From assembly GCF_012927245.1 (NCBI RefSeq), contig NZ_JABBGE010000002.1, positions 682,001-746,000 on the forward strand: DNA of 64,000 nucleotides. The letters are read 5' to 3'. The number at the start of each line of letters is the position of its first letter. The stretch's first letter is position 1. The notes under the pieces were generated by a model. That model made no database searches. It was not told where the DNA came from and was given only the letters and a program-made list of their open reading frames with translations. This stretch comes from Streptomyces sp. R302 (GTDB taxonomy: Bacteria; Actinomycetota; Actinomycetes; Streptomycetales; Streptomycetaceae). Below, in pieces: positions 52,899-61,357 of the stretch. A program made the translations under genes and the position numbers.

Positions 52899-53876
52899 TC
52901 ACACGTCGTCCGCGGGGCTGAGCTGCTGCTCCTTGTCTCTGGTGGCGGAGGCGGGGGCGGCGCCGCCCGAGTCCGCGCGCTGGAAGCAGTAGAGCGCGAA
53001 CAGCATGACGGCGCCACCCAGGAACTGGAGCGGCCCCATTCCCTCGCCGAGGATCAGCCACGCAAGGACGGCGGCCACGACGGGACGCAGCAGCCCGGAC
53101 ATCGACGCGAGGGCGGGGTCCACGGTGCGCAGGGCATAGGTCATCAGGCCGTGTCCGAGCAGTTGGCTGACGAGCGCGTAGCCGAAGACCAGGGCGTAGC
53201 CCGCGGCACTCTTCGGCAGCAGGGGGTCGCTCGTCAGGAACGCCACGGGGGCCAGCATCACCATGATCACCAGCGAGTTCGTGAGCATGATGACGGACGT
53301 GGGGATGCGCTCCCGCAGGCGTTTGGTCATGAGGAGGAACACGGCGTACAGCGCCGCGGACGTCAGGGCGAGTCCGTCGCCGAAGGCGTGCAGGCTGCTC
53401 GGCGCCCGGTCCCCCCCGCCCGCCACGACGAGCGTGCCGCCGACCACGGCGATGCCCACCGCCACCAGCTTCAGCACGGCGACGCGCTCGCGGTACACCA
53501 GCCAGGCGAAGAGCAGCACGAAGACGGGCGAAGCGTTCATCAGGAACGCGGTGTTGGCCACCGAGGTGTAGCTGACCGCCCACTGGTTGGCCAGCAGGTC
53601 GAGCCCGGAGACGATGCTGGCCAGCACGAGCAGTCCCATGTCCCGGCCGCGTATGTCCCGCACGCGCACGGTGGCGCTCCGCGGTGCGAGAACCGCCCCG
53701 ATCATCATCGACGCGGCCAGCATGCGCAGCATGAGCGTCGCGGTGGGGTCCACCTCGCTCAGACGTACGAAGATGAAGGCCGAACCGATCCCCACGACGC
53801 TGCCCGCGAGGGCGAGCTGCCCCCGTACGCGCTCTGTTCGTGTGCTGGGAGGAACCGTCTCCGGTGCCTTCGTCAT
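52899..53876 (-). CDS. EamA-family (DMT) exporter
   Basis: A 325-residue membrane protein with ten segments in two EamA repeats (LLANQWAVSYTSVANTAFLMN in the first, GHGLMTYALRTVDPALASMS in the second). DMT transporters often export amino acids or amino-acid-derived products. It is the last gene of the leftward operon of the biosynthetic cluster and overlaps the arginine-deiminase-like gene by 4 bp, so export of the product is the likely job. The C-terminus is a polar tail. Confidence 0.88.
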   Translation of the reverse strand: MTKAPETVPPSTRTERVRGQLALAGSVVGIGSAFIFVRLSEVDPTATLMLRMLAASMMIGAVLAPRSATVRVRDIRGRDMGLLVLASIVSGLDLLANQWAVSYTSVANTAFLMNASPVFVLLFAWLVYRERVAVLKLVAVGIAVVGGTLVVAGGGDRAPSSLHAFGDGLALTSAALYAVFLLMTKRLRERIPTSVIMLTNSLVIMVMLAPVAFLTSDPLLPKSAAGYALVFGYALVSQLLGHGLMTYALRTVDPALASMSGLLRPVVAAVLAWLILGEGMGPLQFLGGAVMLFALYCFQRADSGGAAPASATRDKEQQLSPADDV

Positions 53877-54991
53877 GAGGTCTCGCTCTCCCTTTCCGGA
53901 ACAGTGACGGTGTTGAGTGCGCAGTGGACGCTTCCGAAGAGCTTGTGGTGGTTGTCGAAGGGCACGCTCACCACCTCGATCCCGCGCGGCTCCAGCAGCG
54001 GCGCCAGTTCCTTGTGCGCGGCCGTCGAGGTGAGGACGGTCCGCCCGTCGGGGAGGAAGAAGCTGTTGGCGGCGAAGAGGAGCTGCTGCGCGGCCGACAG
54101 GGGGATGACGTCGACGCCCGTCGCGTGCAGGGCCTCGCGGAGGGTCGTCGCGGCGGTGCCGGATTCGTCCGGGCTCCGATGAACGACGGCCGACACGTCG
54201 ACGTCGTCGAGCCGGTCTTCGGCCACGAGGGCGACGTCGGGGCCGAGGGCCAGCCAGTGGTCGAGGTGGAACTCCTCGGGGCGCCTGCGTCCGTCCCGCA
54301 CGCTGACGACGGCCCTCCCCCCGGACGACAGCTCCCCGCGGAGCAGGTCCATCGCTTCCGGGCTGCTCCGGAATCCCCCGCCGAGCACGGCCACGCGCTG
54401 CGAGACCGCGGCGTCCCCGCCCTCCAGCCAGTGGCCCTCCTCGGTCGTGAGCTCGGCCGGCCTGCCCCGGAGCTGTTCGAGGACCGTCCTGACGACCGCG
54501 GTCTCCCGCGCCCGGTCCTGCCGGCGCAGCCGGCCGAGCGCCACCGACTCCCCGAGATCGACGTAGTGGTCGCGGGGGAACATCAGGCCGAACAGGGGGC
54601 GGATCTCGTAGGACTCGTAGGCGGCGTCGGGGCTGATCTCGGCCAGCTCGGGATCGGCGTGGGTGCGCAGGTGCGGCCGGCGGATCACGATGTCCGCCAG
54701 GTCGTTGCCGCTCCAGCTGTCGAATGCCGCCCGGATGCCGGGCCAGCGATCCGGCTCGTCGGTGCCGACCGCGGCGGTGGCGAGGGCGACGAGCGCCTCC
54801 CGGGGGGCCTCCGTCAGGAGCTGACGGACACTCAGGCACTCGGCTCCGCGGCTGACCAGGACCTCCTTCAGCGCGGCCGACTCCGCGGCGGCGCGCCCCG
54901 GGTCGTACGGCGGGTCCTCGCCCATGAACAGCGCCATCTCGGCGGGCATGACATCGGCCGGGTTCTGTATCAAGAAGACGACACGGCTCAT
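53873..54991 (-). CDS. Arginine-deiminase-family (guanidine-modifying) enzyme
   Basis: A 372-residue protein of the pentein fold, which acts on guanidino groups (arginine deiminase, dimethylargininase, amidinotransferase). All catalytic positions appear: FPRDHYVDL (residues 138-146), WLEGGDA with E190 and D193, the HLD motif at 242-244, and the nucleophile C357 in GSVHCALNTV. It is therefore likely active, converting an arginine-like guanidine to a ureido (citrulline-like) group or cleaving it. Both ends overlap neighbours by 4 bp, so it belongs to the cluster operon. The substrate may be arginine, or a guanidino intermediate made by the cluster. Confidence 0.85.
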   Translation of the reverse strand: MSRVVFLIQNPADVMPAEMALFMGEDPPYDPGRAAAESAALKEVLVSRGAECLSVRQLLTEAPREALVALATAAVGTDEPDRWPGIRAAFDSWSGNDLADIVIRRPHLRTHADPELAEISPDAAYESYEIRPLFGLMFPRDHYVDLGESVALGRLRRQDRARETAVVRTVLEQLRGRPAELTTEEGHWLEGGDAAVSQRVAVLGGGFRSSPEAMDLLRGELSSGGRAVVSVRDGRRRPEEFHLDHWLALGPDVALVAEDRLDDVDVSAVVHRSPDESGTAATTLREALHATGVDVIPLSAAQQLLFAANSFFLPDGRTVLTSTAAHKELAPLLEPRGIEVVSVPFDNHHKLFGSVHCALNTVTVPERESETS

Positions 54992-56181
54992 CGCCCCTCC
55001 TCCGTCAGCACGTAGCGGTAGGTCCGCAGCGTCTCGGTGACCGCGTCGGTGAGGTGCTTCGCGGACGGCGCGCGGTAGCGGAACCGCCCGAGGAGCTCCT
55101 CGTAGCCACCGGAGCCGTCGAAGCGATGGCCCGGCTCGGGCAGCACCTCGGCGTACAGGTACTCCACTCCTTCCAGCGGGCTCTGCCGCGAGACCAGGGT
55201 CCGGCCCGCCGGTTCGGGCAGCATGAGGAATCCCGCGTGCTCACGTGGGGCGCCCTGGGGCAGCGTCCGCGGCGGCTGCCCCGTGACGACGCGGAGCCAG
55301 TCGCCCACGAGGTCCACCCCGTAGACGTCGTGCAGGACGAACGGTATTTCACCGCCACCGACGCGCGCTCCGACTTCGAGGAAGACGGGCCCGTCGGCAC
55401 TCTCGATGACCTCCAGGTGGAACGGCCCGTCGCGCAGGTCCAGCGCGTCCAGGCACCGGTCGGCGAACTCGCCGACGAGGTCGGCCTGCTCGTCGAGGCG
55501 CACCACGGAGGCGAGGGGCTCGCCCTGCGCGAACCCGTAGCAGGTGCCGACGTACTGGGAGCTGAGCCGGAAGCAGGTGCGGCCCTGGTGGCGCAGGCCG
55601 TCGACGTGCCAGATCGGCCCGGAGACGTGCTCCTCGGCCTCGTACTCGGTCAGGTCGAGACCGGCGAGCGTCACGGCGGGGTCGGTGCCGGGCTCGATCA
55701 CGACGACTCCGCCGGAAGCCGCGCCGGCGCGCGGTTTGGCCACCACCGCTCCCCCGCAGGTACGGGCGAACTCCACGACCTGCGCGACCGACGTGACGGT
55801 GGTGAACCGCGGAACCCTCAGCCCGGCCTCGGCGACGGCCTCCTTCATGCGGGGCTTGTCCCGGAACAGCCGGGTGGCCCGCACCCCGGGACCGGGCACG
55901 CCCAGCCGCTCGCGGACGGCGGCGGCGGTCAGCAGGTCGAACTCGGACTGGGCGAACACGACGTCGAAGGGGCCGGCTTCCCGGTGGCACCGCTCGGCGG
56001 CCCGGAGCACCTGCTGCTCGTCGCCGAGCGAGGGCAGCACCTCCAGGTGACGGCCGACCCCCTGGACCATGGGCACGTGTTCCGGGACCGTCACGTAGGA
56101 GACCTCGTGCTCCTGGTGGTCGATGTACCGGTCGTACTCCGCGAAGCTGTCGCTGTGCCGGTTGAGGATCAGAAGACGCAT
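54988..56181 (-). CDS. ATP-grasp ligase
   Basis: A 397-residue ATP-grasp protein. The ATP-binding core has TRLFRDKPRMKEAVAEAG, AVVAKPRAGAASGGVVVIE and the metal motif PVFLEVGARVGGGEIPF, where the usual Asn is replaced by Gly/Arg as in many amino-acid ligases. It should join a carboxylate (often an amino acid) to an amine through an acyl phosphate. It overlaps both neighbours (4 bp and 13 bp). With two more ligases in the cluster it implies stepwise amide-bond formation. Confidence 0.88.
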   Translation of the reverse strand: MRLLILNRHSDSFAEYDRYIDHQEHEVSYVTVPEHVPMVQGVGRHLEVLPSLGDEQQVLRAAERCHREAGPFDVVFAQSEFDLLTAAAVRERLGVPGPGVRATRLFRDKPRMKEAVAEAGLRVPRFTTVTSVAQVVEFARTCGGAVVAKPRAGAASGGVVVIEPGTDPAVTLAGLDLTEYEAEEHVSGPIWHVDGLRHQGRTCFRLSSQYVGTCYGFAQGEPLASVVRLDEQADLVGEFADRCLDALDLRDGPFHLEVIESADGPVFLEVGARVGGGEIPFVLHDVYGVDLVGDWLRVVTGQPPRTLPQGAPREHAGFLMLPEPAGRTLVSRQSPLEGVEYLYAEVLPEPGHRFDGSGGYEELLGRFRYRAPSAKHLTDAVTETLRTYRYVLTEEGR

Positions 56182-57512
56182 GCCGTGGTCCCTCCCGTCG
56201 CCTTCCCCGCCAGGGCGTCCACCCGGGCCGACGCGGCCTCGCCCGCGTCTGCCCGCACGGCCTGCTCGACGTGTGTGTCCACCTGGGCGAGCGCGGCGTC
56301 CAGCGTCCGCCGGTCGTCGGCGACGAGGACGGCGTGCCCGAAGCGGTCGCGGAAGTCGGTGGCCGGCCGCAGGGCGGCTCCCGCCTCAGGGCCGACCGAG
56401 GCGGCCCGGCACCCGGGGACGGCGGAGATCCGGCGGACGAGCCGATCCGGGTCTCCGAGAACGGCCGGGTGCGGAACGGTGAAGAAGCGCACTCCCGCGA
56501 CCCGTGGCCGTCCGCCCGCGTCCGGTGGTGTCACGGGCAGCCCGGCCAGGGCCTGGATCATCGCGCGCGGCAGGTCGAATCCGGACGAGGCCGCGACCAG
56601 CTCCGGAATCCGGTCACCGCCCAGACGGGCGGCCACCTCGATCACCACGGGTCCCGACGAGGTCAGCCGTGCCTCCAGGTGGAAGGCCCCGACGTGCAGG
56701 CCGAGGGCCTGGACGGCGGCCCGGGTGATCCGCTCCACCTCGGCCCGTGTCTCCGGTTCGAGCCCGGCGTCCACGATGTGCCCGATCTCGACGAAGTGCG
56801 GTTCGGGGCCGAGTTGCTTCTCGGTCACGGCCACGACACGAACGGTTCCGTCCGCGACGTACCCCTCGACGCTCACTTCGGGACCCGTCACGTACGACTC
56901 CACGAGGAGCCGGCCACCGATGCTGAGGCCCAGGTCGTCGAGGGGTTCGCGGCGGGACAGCTCCACCTGGTCGCACAGCTCCGCGAAGTCCTCGACACGG
57001 CGTACGCGGAGGCTGCCGCTGCCGTTGACGGGCTTGACGACCGCGGGGAACCCCACCCTGCGGACCACGTCCTTGAGCAGGGAGTCGTCGGCCCGTTCGA
57101 CGGCGATCGGGACGCCGCCGGCCACCTTCACGCCACGGCCCGCGAGCGCCTGTTTCATCCTTCTCTTGTCCCGCAGCAGTTCGGCCGAGCGAGGGGTGAT
57201 GCCCGGCAGGCCGAGGCGCTGCGCCACAGCGGACGCGGTGGGTATGGAGTACTCGAAACCGGGGACCACCGCGGCGACTTCGGTGCGCCGCGCCAGGGCG
57301 GCGGCCATGTCGGCCACCGCCCCCGCCGACCGCGTGTCCACCTGGTGGTGGGCCGCCGTACCCGCGGCGACGGCCTCCCGTATCGCGGTGGGCAGCTCGT
57401 GGACGGCCCGACGATCACCGATGTGGACACCGAATCCGAGCGCGAGCGCAGCCGGGATGAGGTCGACGCCGGATGACTCCGGTTCGAGTATCAGGACGGT
57501 CCTGTCGGGCAC
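56169..57512 (-). CDS. ATP-grasp ligase
   Basis: A 447-residue ATP-grasp protein starting at a GTG. The core has LLRDKRRMKQALAGRGVKVA, FPAVVKPVNGSGSLRV, GPEVSVEGYVADGTV and PVVIEVAARLGGDRIPELV, close to the DdaF/BacD-like group of dipeptide-forming ligases. A C-terminal domain of about 120 residues resembles the usual ATP-grasp cap (AGVRFFTVPHPAVLGD). It overlaps the following ligase by 13 bp. Substrates unknown. Confidence 0.88.
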   Translation of the reverse strand: MPDRTVLILEPESSGVDLIPAALALGFGVHIGDRRAVHELPTAIREAVAAGTAAHHQVDTRSAGAVADMAAALARRTEVAAVVPGFEYSIPTASAVAQRLGLPGITPRSAELLRDKRRMKQALAGRGVKVAGGVPIAVERADDSLLKDVVRRVGFPAVVKPVNGSGSLRVRRVEDFAELCDQVELSRREPLDDLGLSIGGRLLVESYVTGPEVSVEGYVADGTVRVVAVTEKQLGPEPHFVEIGHIVDAGLEPETRAEVERITRAAVQALGLHVGAFHLEARLTSSGPVVIEVAARLGGDRIPELVAASSGFDLPRAMIQALAGLPVTPPDAGGRPRVAGVRFFTVPHPAVLGDPDRLVRRISAVPGCRAASVGPEAGAALRPATDFRDRFGHAVLVADDRRTLDAALAQVDTHVEQAVRADAGEAASARVDALAGKATGGTTACVF

Positions 57513-57587
57513 TACGAATCCTTACGGGTCGGCATGGCGTGACGCGGGTGTGCGCGCGCCGCGGGCGGTCCAGGGCTTCGCGGAGGC

Positions 57588-58262
57588 TCAGGCCTTGCGG
57601 CCGGCCGTGGTTTCGTAGAGCTCGGTGAAGTAGAGCGCGATCAGGTCGATGAAGTTGGTCAGGTGCCGTTCCGCGTCCTCGAGGGAACCCCAGCCCTTGA
57701 TGGCGCGGTCCACCGTGCCCCACATCAACTCGTCGTGGTCGTGGGACTCGTCGTAGTCGATGTGGGCCTGGGAGCCCTTGACCTTCTCCAGGCCGTAGAC
57801 CTCGGCCGCGTGCTTGGTGATGGCCGGGTTGTAGCGGTCCGAGTACCACTCGACGAACCAGTTCCAGACCGTGGTCGGGAGCGGCCCTTCCTGGTTGATG
57901 GAGAAGTACATGTACCCGATGAGGTATTCGGTCGACGGCAGGGGACGCATCGCGTCCACGTCGTCCTTGCTGAGACCGAACTCCTTCAGGTCGCGCAGGA
58001 ACATCCCCTCGTGGTTGTTCTCTTCGGAGAGGTACCTCGCGAGCGTTGCGGCAAGCCGGTGGTCCTTGTAGCCCACCTTGTAGAGACCGTACGCGTCCAC
58101 CTCGTTGTTGAGGCGAATGCGGAGGACGGTCTCGACGAGGTGACGCCGGTAGTAGTCCGGGTCCGACCACTCGGCGGCGTGGAATTCACGTGCCTTCGGA
58201 ACCTTCTCGAAGAGCCGCTCCATACCTTCGGCGGCAAGCTTCTCGAGGCGTTCGCGTGACAT
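57588..58262 (-). CDS. Haem-oxygenase-like diiron oxidase (HDO)
   Basis: A 224-residue all-helical protein of the iron-containing redox (TenA/PqqC/haem-oxygenase-like) group. Potential iron ligands are in the right order: SEENNHEG (E81, H84), FVEWYSDRY (E138), and SQAHIDYDESHDHDEL (H167, D170/E172, H174). Relatives carry out N-oxygenation (SznF), oxidative decarboxylation (UndA) or C-C cleavage of amino acids (BesC). I chose the ATG at 58262 with AAAGG 7 bp upstream; an in-frame ATG at 58277 lacks a site. First gene of the leftward operon, 75 bp before the ligase. It is likely the signature oxidation step of the pathway. Confidence 0.85.
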   Translation of the reverse strand: MSRERLEKLAAEGMERLFEKVPKAREFHAAEWSDPDYYRRHLVETVLRIRLNNEVDAYGLYKVGYKDHRLAATLARYLSEENNHEGMFLRDLKEFGLSKDDVDAMRPLPSTEYLIGYMYFSINQEGPLPTTVWNWFVEWYSDRYNPAITKHAAEVYGLEKVKGSQAHIDYDESHDHDELMWGTVDRAIKGWGSLEDAERHLTNFIDLIALYFTELYETTAGRKA

Positions 58263-58573
58263 ATAAGTGCCTTTCATCGCTCGATGGTGATGGGTTTTCT
58301 GGCACCCTCGGCGCGCCGCAGCCGAAACGGGCGCGGCCGAGCTGAAGAAGAGTTTCGGCGTGCGGCACGGCCGGCGCTCCCGCTGTCCGTCGCAGGAGAA
58401 TTCGGGAGTCTTGAGCTGGTCGCACGTGAGGTCATGGAACAGGTCATGGACTGACGTGGGCGGCCCACGTCGACGCGCTTTGCCGTCGCAGTAATCGCCG
58501 TGGAGTCGGCTCTTGCGGGAATGCGGCTCTCTGCCGCCCGGGCTCCACCCCGAGCGGCGTGCTCACCACCGGC
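58263..58573. other. Left part of the divergent intergenic region
   Basis: No gene seen. The leftward operon promoter is expected here, but no clear -35/-10 pair was found. Open frames are Arg/Pro-rich and unconvincing. Confidence 0.45.
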
Positions 58574-58587
58574 ATGAGATCACTCAT
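58574..58587. promoter_or_regulatory. ATGAG-N4-CTCAT inverted repeat
   Basis: A perfect 5-bp inverted repeat with a 4-bp spacer in the divergent gap, 32 bp left of the CRP-like site. A possible operator; no regulator gene is seen in the visible part of the cluster. Confidence 0.35.
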
Positions 58588-58618
58588 CACAGGGCTGCAC
58601 GAGGAAGGTTGTTCCTAA

Positions 58619-58634
58619 TGTGATGCAGATCACA
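58619..58634. promoter_or_regulatory. CRP-type binding site
   Basis: TGTGA-TGCAGA-TCACA: a perfect match to the CRP palindrome TGTGA-N6-TCACA and to the GTG-N8-CAC pattern reported for Streptomyces Crp. It lies in the divergent gap, about 360 bp from the leftward start and 310 bp from the rightward start. Confidence 0.65.
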
Positions 58635-58910
58635 AGCGCACGGGATTCAGCCAACTCCCCCTCACCTCTGGATCGTTGGCCTCACGCCGTACGACCGGGC
58701 GGAGGGGGAGGGCAGCGCGGCCGGCGGAGCGGGATCCTCCGAACGGGCGCTCCGCACCGGAGGGCGACCTTGACGTCGACCGGTCGGCGGCCCGAGCATC
58801 TGCAGCGGCTCCCGCTCCCCCACCTGACTCATCCATGTCCACGCGCGACACGCCAACAGCCCTGATGCGGCGCAGAATTACCGAAAGGGACCAGCCAACC
58901 AGGTCGCCAA

Positions 58911-58939
58911 TTGACACCCGCTGCAGCCCGACTTATCGT
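58911..58939 (+). promoter_or_regulatory. Promoter for a leaderless transcript of the rightward cluster operon
   Basis: -35 TTGACA (58911-58916), 17-bp spacer, -10 TATCGT (58934-58939). Transcription would start about 7 bp later, at the A of the ATG at 58946. The start codon has no ribosome site, which agrees with leaderless translation. Confidence 0.65.
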
Positions 58940-58945
58940 GACCGC

Positions 58946-60193
58946 ATGGTTACATCAAAACCGTATGTCCTCCTCTTAGGGATCGGTACGCGTCTATTCC
59001 TGCGCGAGCGCTCGTTCTCGGGCGCCAAGGATGCGAGTTCCCTGCCTGTGTGGGCGACGGCACTCGATCCGCGGCGTTCCCCGCAGCGCTTCTTCGACCG
59101 AGTGATCGAGGCGGACGACGGTTATGCCGATTCCGTGCTCGCGGCGGTTTCCGAATGGAAACAGCGCGGCTGGGAACTGGCGGCAGTCGTACCGATCAAC
59201 GACTGGGGTGTACCCACAGCGAGTGCCGTGGCGAAGGAATACGGACTGCCCGGACTCTCCGCCGATTCGGCACATGTCACACGCGACAAGTACGCGATGA
59301 AGGCGCGTTTCGAGGCGGCGGATCTGCCGACTCCACGCTCCATCGCCGTCACCTCCGAGAAGGAGATGCTCGCGGCGGCCGAGGAGATCGGGTACCCGGT
59401 CGTACTCAAGCCCGCCGACTTCAGCGGCAGCGGCGGGGTCAGCCTCGCCCACACGCGCGCCGAGGCGATCGCCGCGTTCGCGGCCTCGGTGGAACACATC
59501 GAGCACTACCGCGACGACTTCCCCATCGAAGGCACCCACTACCTGGTCGAGCAGTACGTGGACTCCCAGGAGGAGGTCTCCGTCGAGGTGCTCTGCCACG
59601 GTGATCGGCGTACGGCGCTCACGGTGACCGAGAAGTACCTTTCGGAGCCTCCCATGTTCGCCGAGGTGGGACACCTCGTGCCCAGTCACCGGGCCGGCGA
59701 CAAGGCGTTGACGACCTTGGCGGAGAAGGCGTGCGAGGCCCTGGGGATCGATCGCGGGATCGCGCACGTCGAGGTCAAGTTCGACGGCAAGGGCGCTCCG
59801 TGGCTCATCGAGGCGGCGGCTCGTCCCGGCGGTGACGGCATCATGGACCAGGTGGAGCGTGCCTACGGGTACAACCCCTACACCCTGCACGTGGCTTCCT
59901 ACCTGGGGATCGATCCCTTCCCTCTGGTGCGGAGCGAACCCACCCGCAGCAGCGCCGTGGCCTTCCTGAAGGCACAGCCGGGCGAGATCACCTCGGTGAG
60001 GATCCCGGAGGAGCTTCCCGAGAGCGTGGTCTCCGTCCACGTGTCCAAGAAGCCCGGCGACATCGCGAAGCCCGTCGCGGACTGGACCACCCGGGACGGC
60101 GTCGTCGAAATCGTGTGGGACGAAATCTTCACCGAGCGCACCATGATGCCCGTCAAGATCGCGGACACGCTCTCCGGCGAGATCTTCGGTTGA
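58946..60193 (+). CDS. ATP-grasp ligase
   Basis: A 415-residue ATP-grasp protein, first gene of the rightward operon. The core has VTRDKYAMKARFEAADLPTP, YPVVLKPADFSGSGGVSL, EEVSVEVLCHGDRRTALTVT and WLIEAAARPGGDGIMDQ. The N-terminal domain (PYVLLLGIGTRLFLRERSF) differs from those of the two leftward ligases, so it probably uses another substrate. The ATG at 58946 sits at the predicted transcription start. It is likely the third amide-forming enzyme of the pathway. Confidence 0.88.
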   Translation: MVTSKPYVLLLGIGTRLFLRERSFSGAKDASSLPVWATALDPRRSPQRFFDRVIEADDGYADSVLAAVSEWKQRGWELAAVVPINDWGVPTASAVAKEYGLPGLSADSAHVTRDKYAMKARFEAADLPTPRSIAVTSEKEMLAAAEEIGYPVVLKPADFSGSGGVSLAHTRAEAIAAFAASVEHIEHYRDDFPIEGTHYLVEQYVDSQEEVSVEVLCHGDRRTALTVTEKYLSEPPMFAEVGHLVPSHRAGDKALTTLAEKACEALGIDRGIAHVEVKFDGKGAPWLIEAAARPGGDGIMDQVERAYGYNPYTLHVASYLGIDPFPLVRSEPTRSSAVAFLKAQPGEITSVRIPEELPESVVSVHVSKKPGDIAKPVADWTTRDGVVEIVWDEIFTERTMMPVKIADTLSGEIFG

Positions 60194-60220
60194 TCCGAGA
60201 TTGAGGCCCTGGGGAGAGTC

Positions 60221-61357
60221 TTGCCGACATCCATGATCCGCTACACCGTCGTCTCGACCGCTTACCGGCTCTTCGCCGGCACCTTCCTCGTCGTGATCAA
60301 CTGGCAGATCGCGACAGCGGAGGGCGGGGGCTACTGGCGGCTGGTCGTTTCGACACTGCTGTCGTACCTGCCGGCGCTGGCGGTACCGCTCGTACTCCGC
60401 CGTATCACGATCTCGGGACAGCGCCTCTCCGTGCTGTCGCTGCTCTATGTGGCCGCGGTCTCGTTCGTGGTCAGTTTTCTCGTGGAGAACCCCACCGCGC
60501 TCGTCGTGGCGAACCTCTTCATGTGGATCGGATTCTTTTCCCTGGAGGCGAGCTGGGAAAGCTGGTTCAACGAGGAGAAGCGGCGGCAGGACGTGTCGTG
60601 GGCCAGCTCCGTCACCATGTCGGCCAATCAGGCGGCTCTGATGATCGGGCCGCTGCTGGCCCCCGCGATCATCGGAGTGGTGGGCACCCGCGGCATCGTG
60701 CAGGCGCTGACGGCCGGCTTCGCGCTCGTCGCGGCGCTCAGCTGGCCGGGAGCGGGTGCCGCCGTGGTCGCCGACACGCGGGACCAGGCCGAGGCGGGCC
60801 CCCCGGAGAAGCCTCGGGCTCCCCTGCGTCTGATCGCCACGTTCGCGCTCGTCTGGCCCGTCCTCGGCGCGTTCAACCTGATGCTGCCGCTCCAGGTCAG
60901 CGACCGCGGCGCCGGCCTCGTCGCGGTCGCCGTCGTCGACGCCTCCCTGGGCATCGGCGTCATCGTCGCGGGTGTGCTGTCGGCCCGCGCGCGGCTCTCC
61001 TCCGCCACACTCACGAAGCTGGTGATCGCCTGCGCCGTACTCGGCGGGGTGCTGTGGGCGCTGCCCACGGGTGGAGCCACCGTGGTCGCGATGGCGCTCT
61101 CCACCTTCGCGCTCGGGACCGGCTTCGGCGCGCTGCGCATCGCGCTGCGGGAGTACACCGCCACCCACTACGACTCCGCCGTCACCGGCCATGCGGTCGC
61201 CCTCGGCAATGCCACGGCGATTCCCGTCCTCGCCGTCGTCTTCCTCGTCTTCGGTGCGGCGCAACCACTGGTGTGGATCGCGCCGTTCCTGCTTGTCATC
61301 GTTATGTCGTACTCGTTCCAGGGGTGCCGAACATGGAAAGCATCGTTGAAGATCTAG
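60221..61357 (+). CDS. Major facilitator superfamily exporter
   Basis: A 378-residue membrane protein with about 11-12 hydrophobic segments and the layout of MFS drug-type transporters (TAYRLFAGTFLVVINWQIA at the N-terminus, FNEEKRRQDVSWASSVTMSA in a central loop). Start: TTG at 60221 with GGGGAGAG 5 bp upstream; an ATG at 60233 is the alternative. It overlaps the TPR gene by 25 bp. Together with the EamA protein it gives the cluster two exporters, for product or self-resistance. Confidence 0.85.
   Translation: MPTSMIRYTVVSTAYRLFAGTFLVVINWQIATAEGGGYWRLVVSTLLSYLPALAVPLVLRRITISGQRLSVLSLLYVAAVSFVVSFLVENPTALVVANLFMWIGFFSLEASWESWFNEEKRRQDVSWASSVTMSANQAALMIGPLLAPAIIGVVGTRGIVQALTAGFALVAALSWPGAGAAVVADTRDQAEAGPPEKPRAPLRLIATFALVWPVLGAFNLMLPLQVSDRGAGLVAVAVVDASLGIGVIVAGVLSARARLSSATLTKLVIACAVLGGVLWALPTGGATVVAMALSTFALGTGFGALRIALREYTATHYDSAVTGHAVALGNATAIPVLAVVFLVFGAAQPLVWIAPFLLVIVMSYSFQGCRTWKASLKI

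Noticed and set aside
58620..58865. Short plus-strand frame in the divergent gap of the cluster
   Set aside because: It begins inside the CRP-type palindrome, has no ribosome site and is Arg/Pro-rich.
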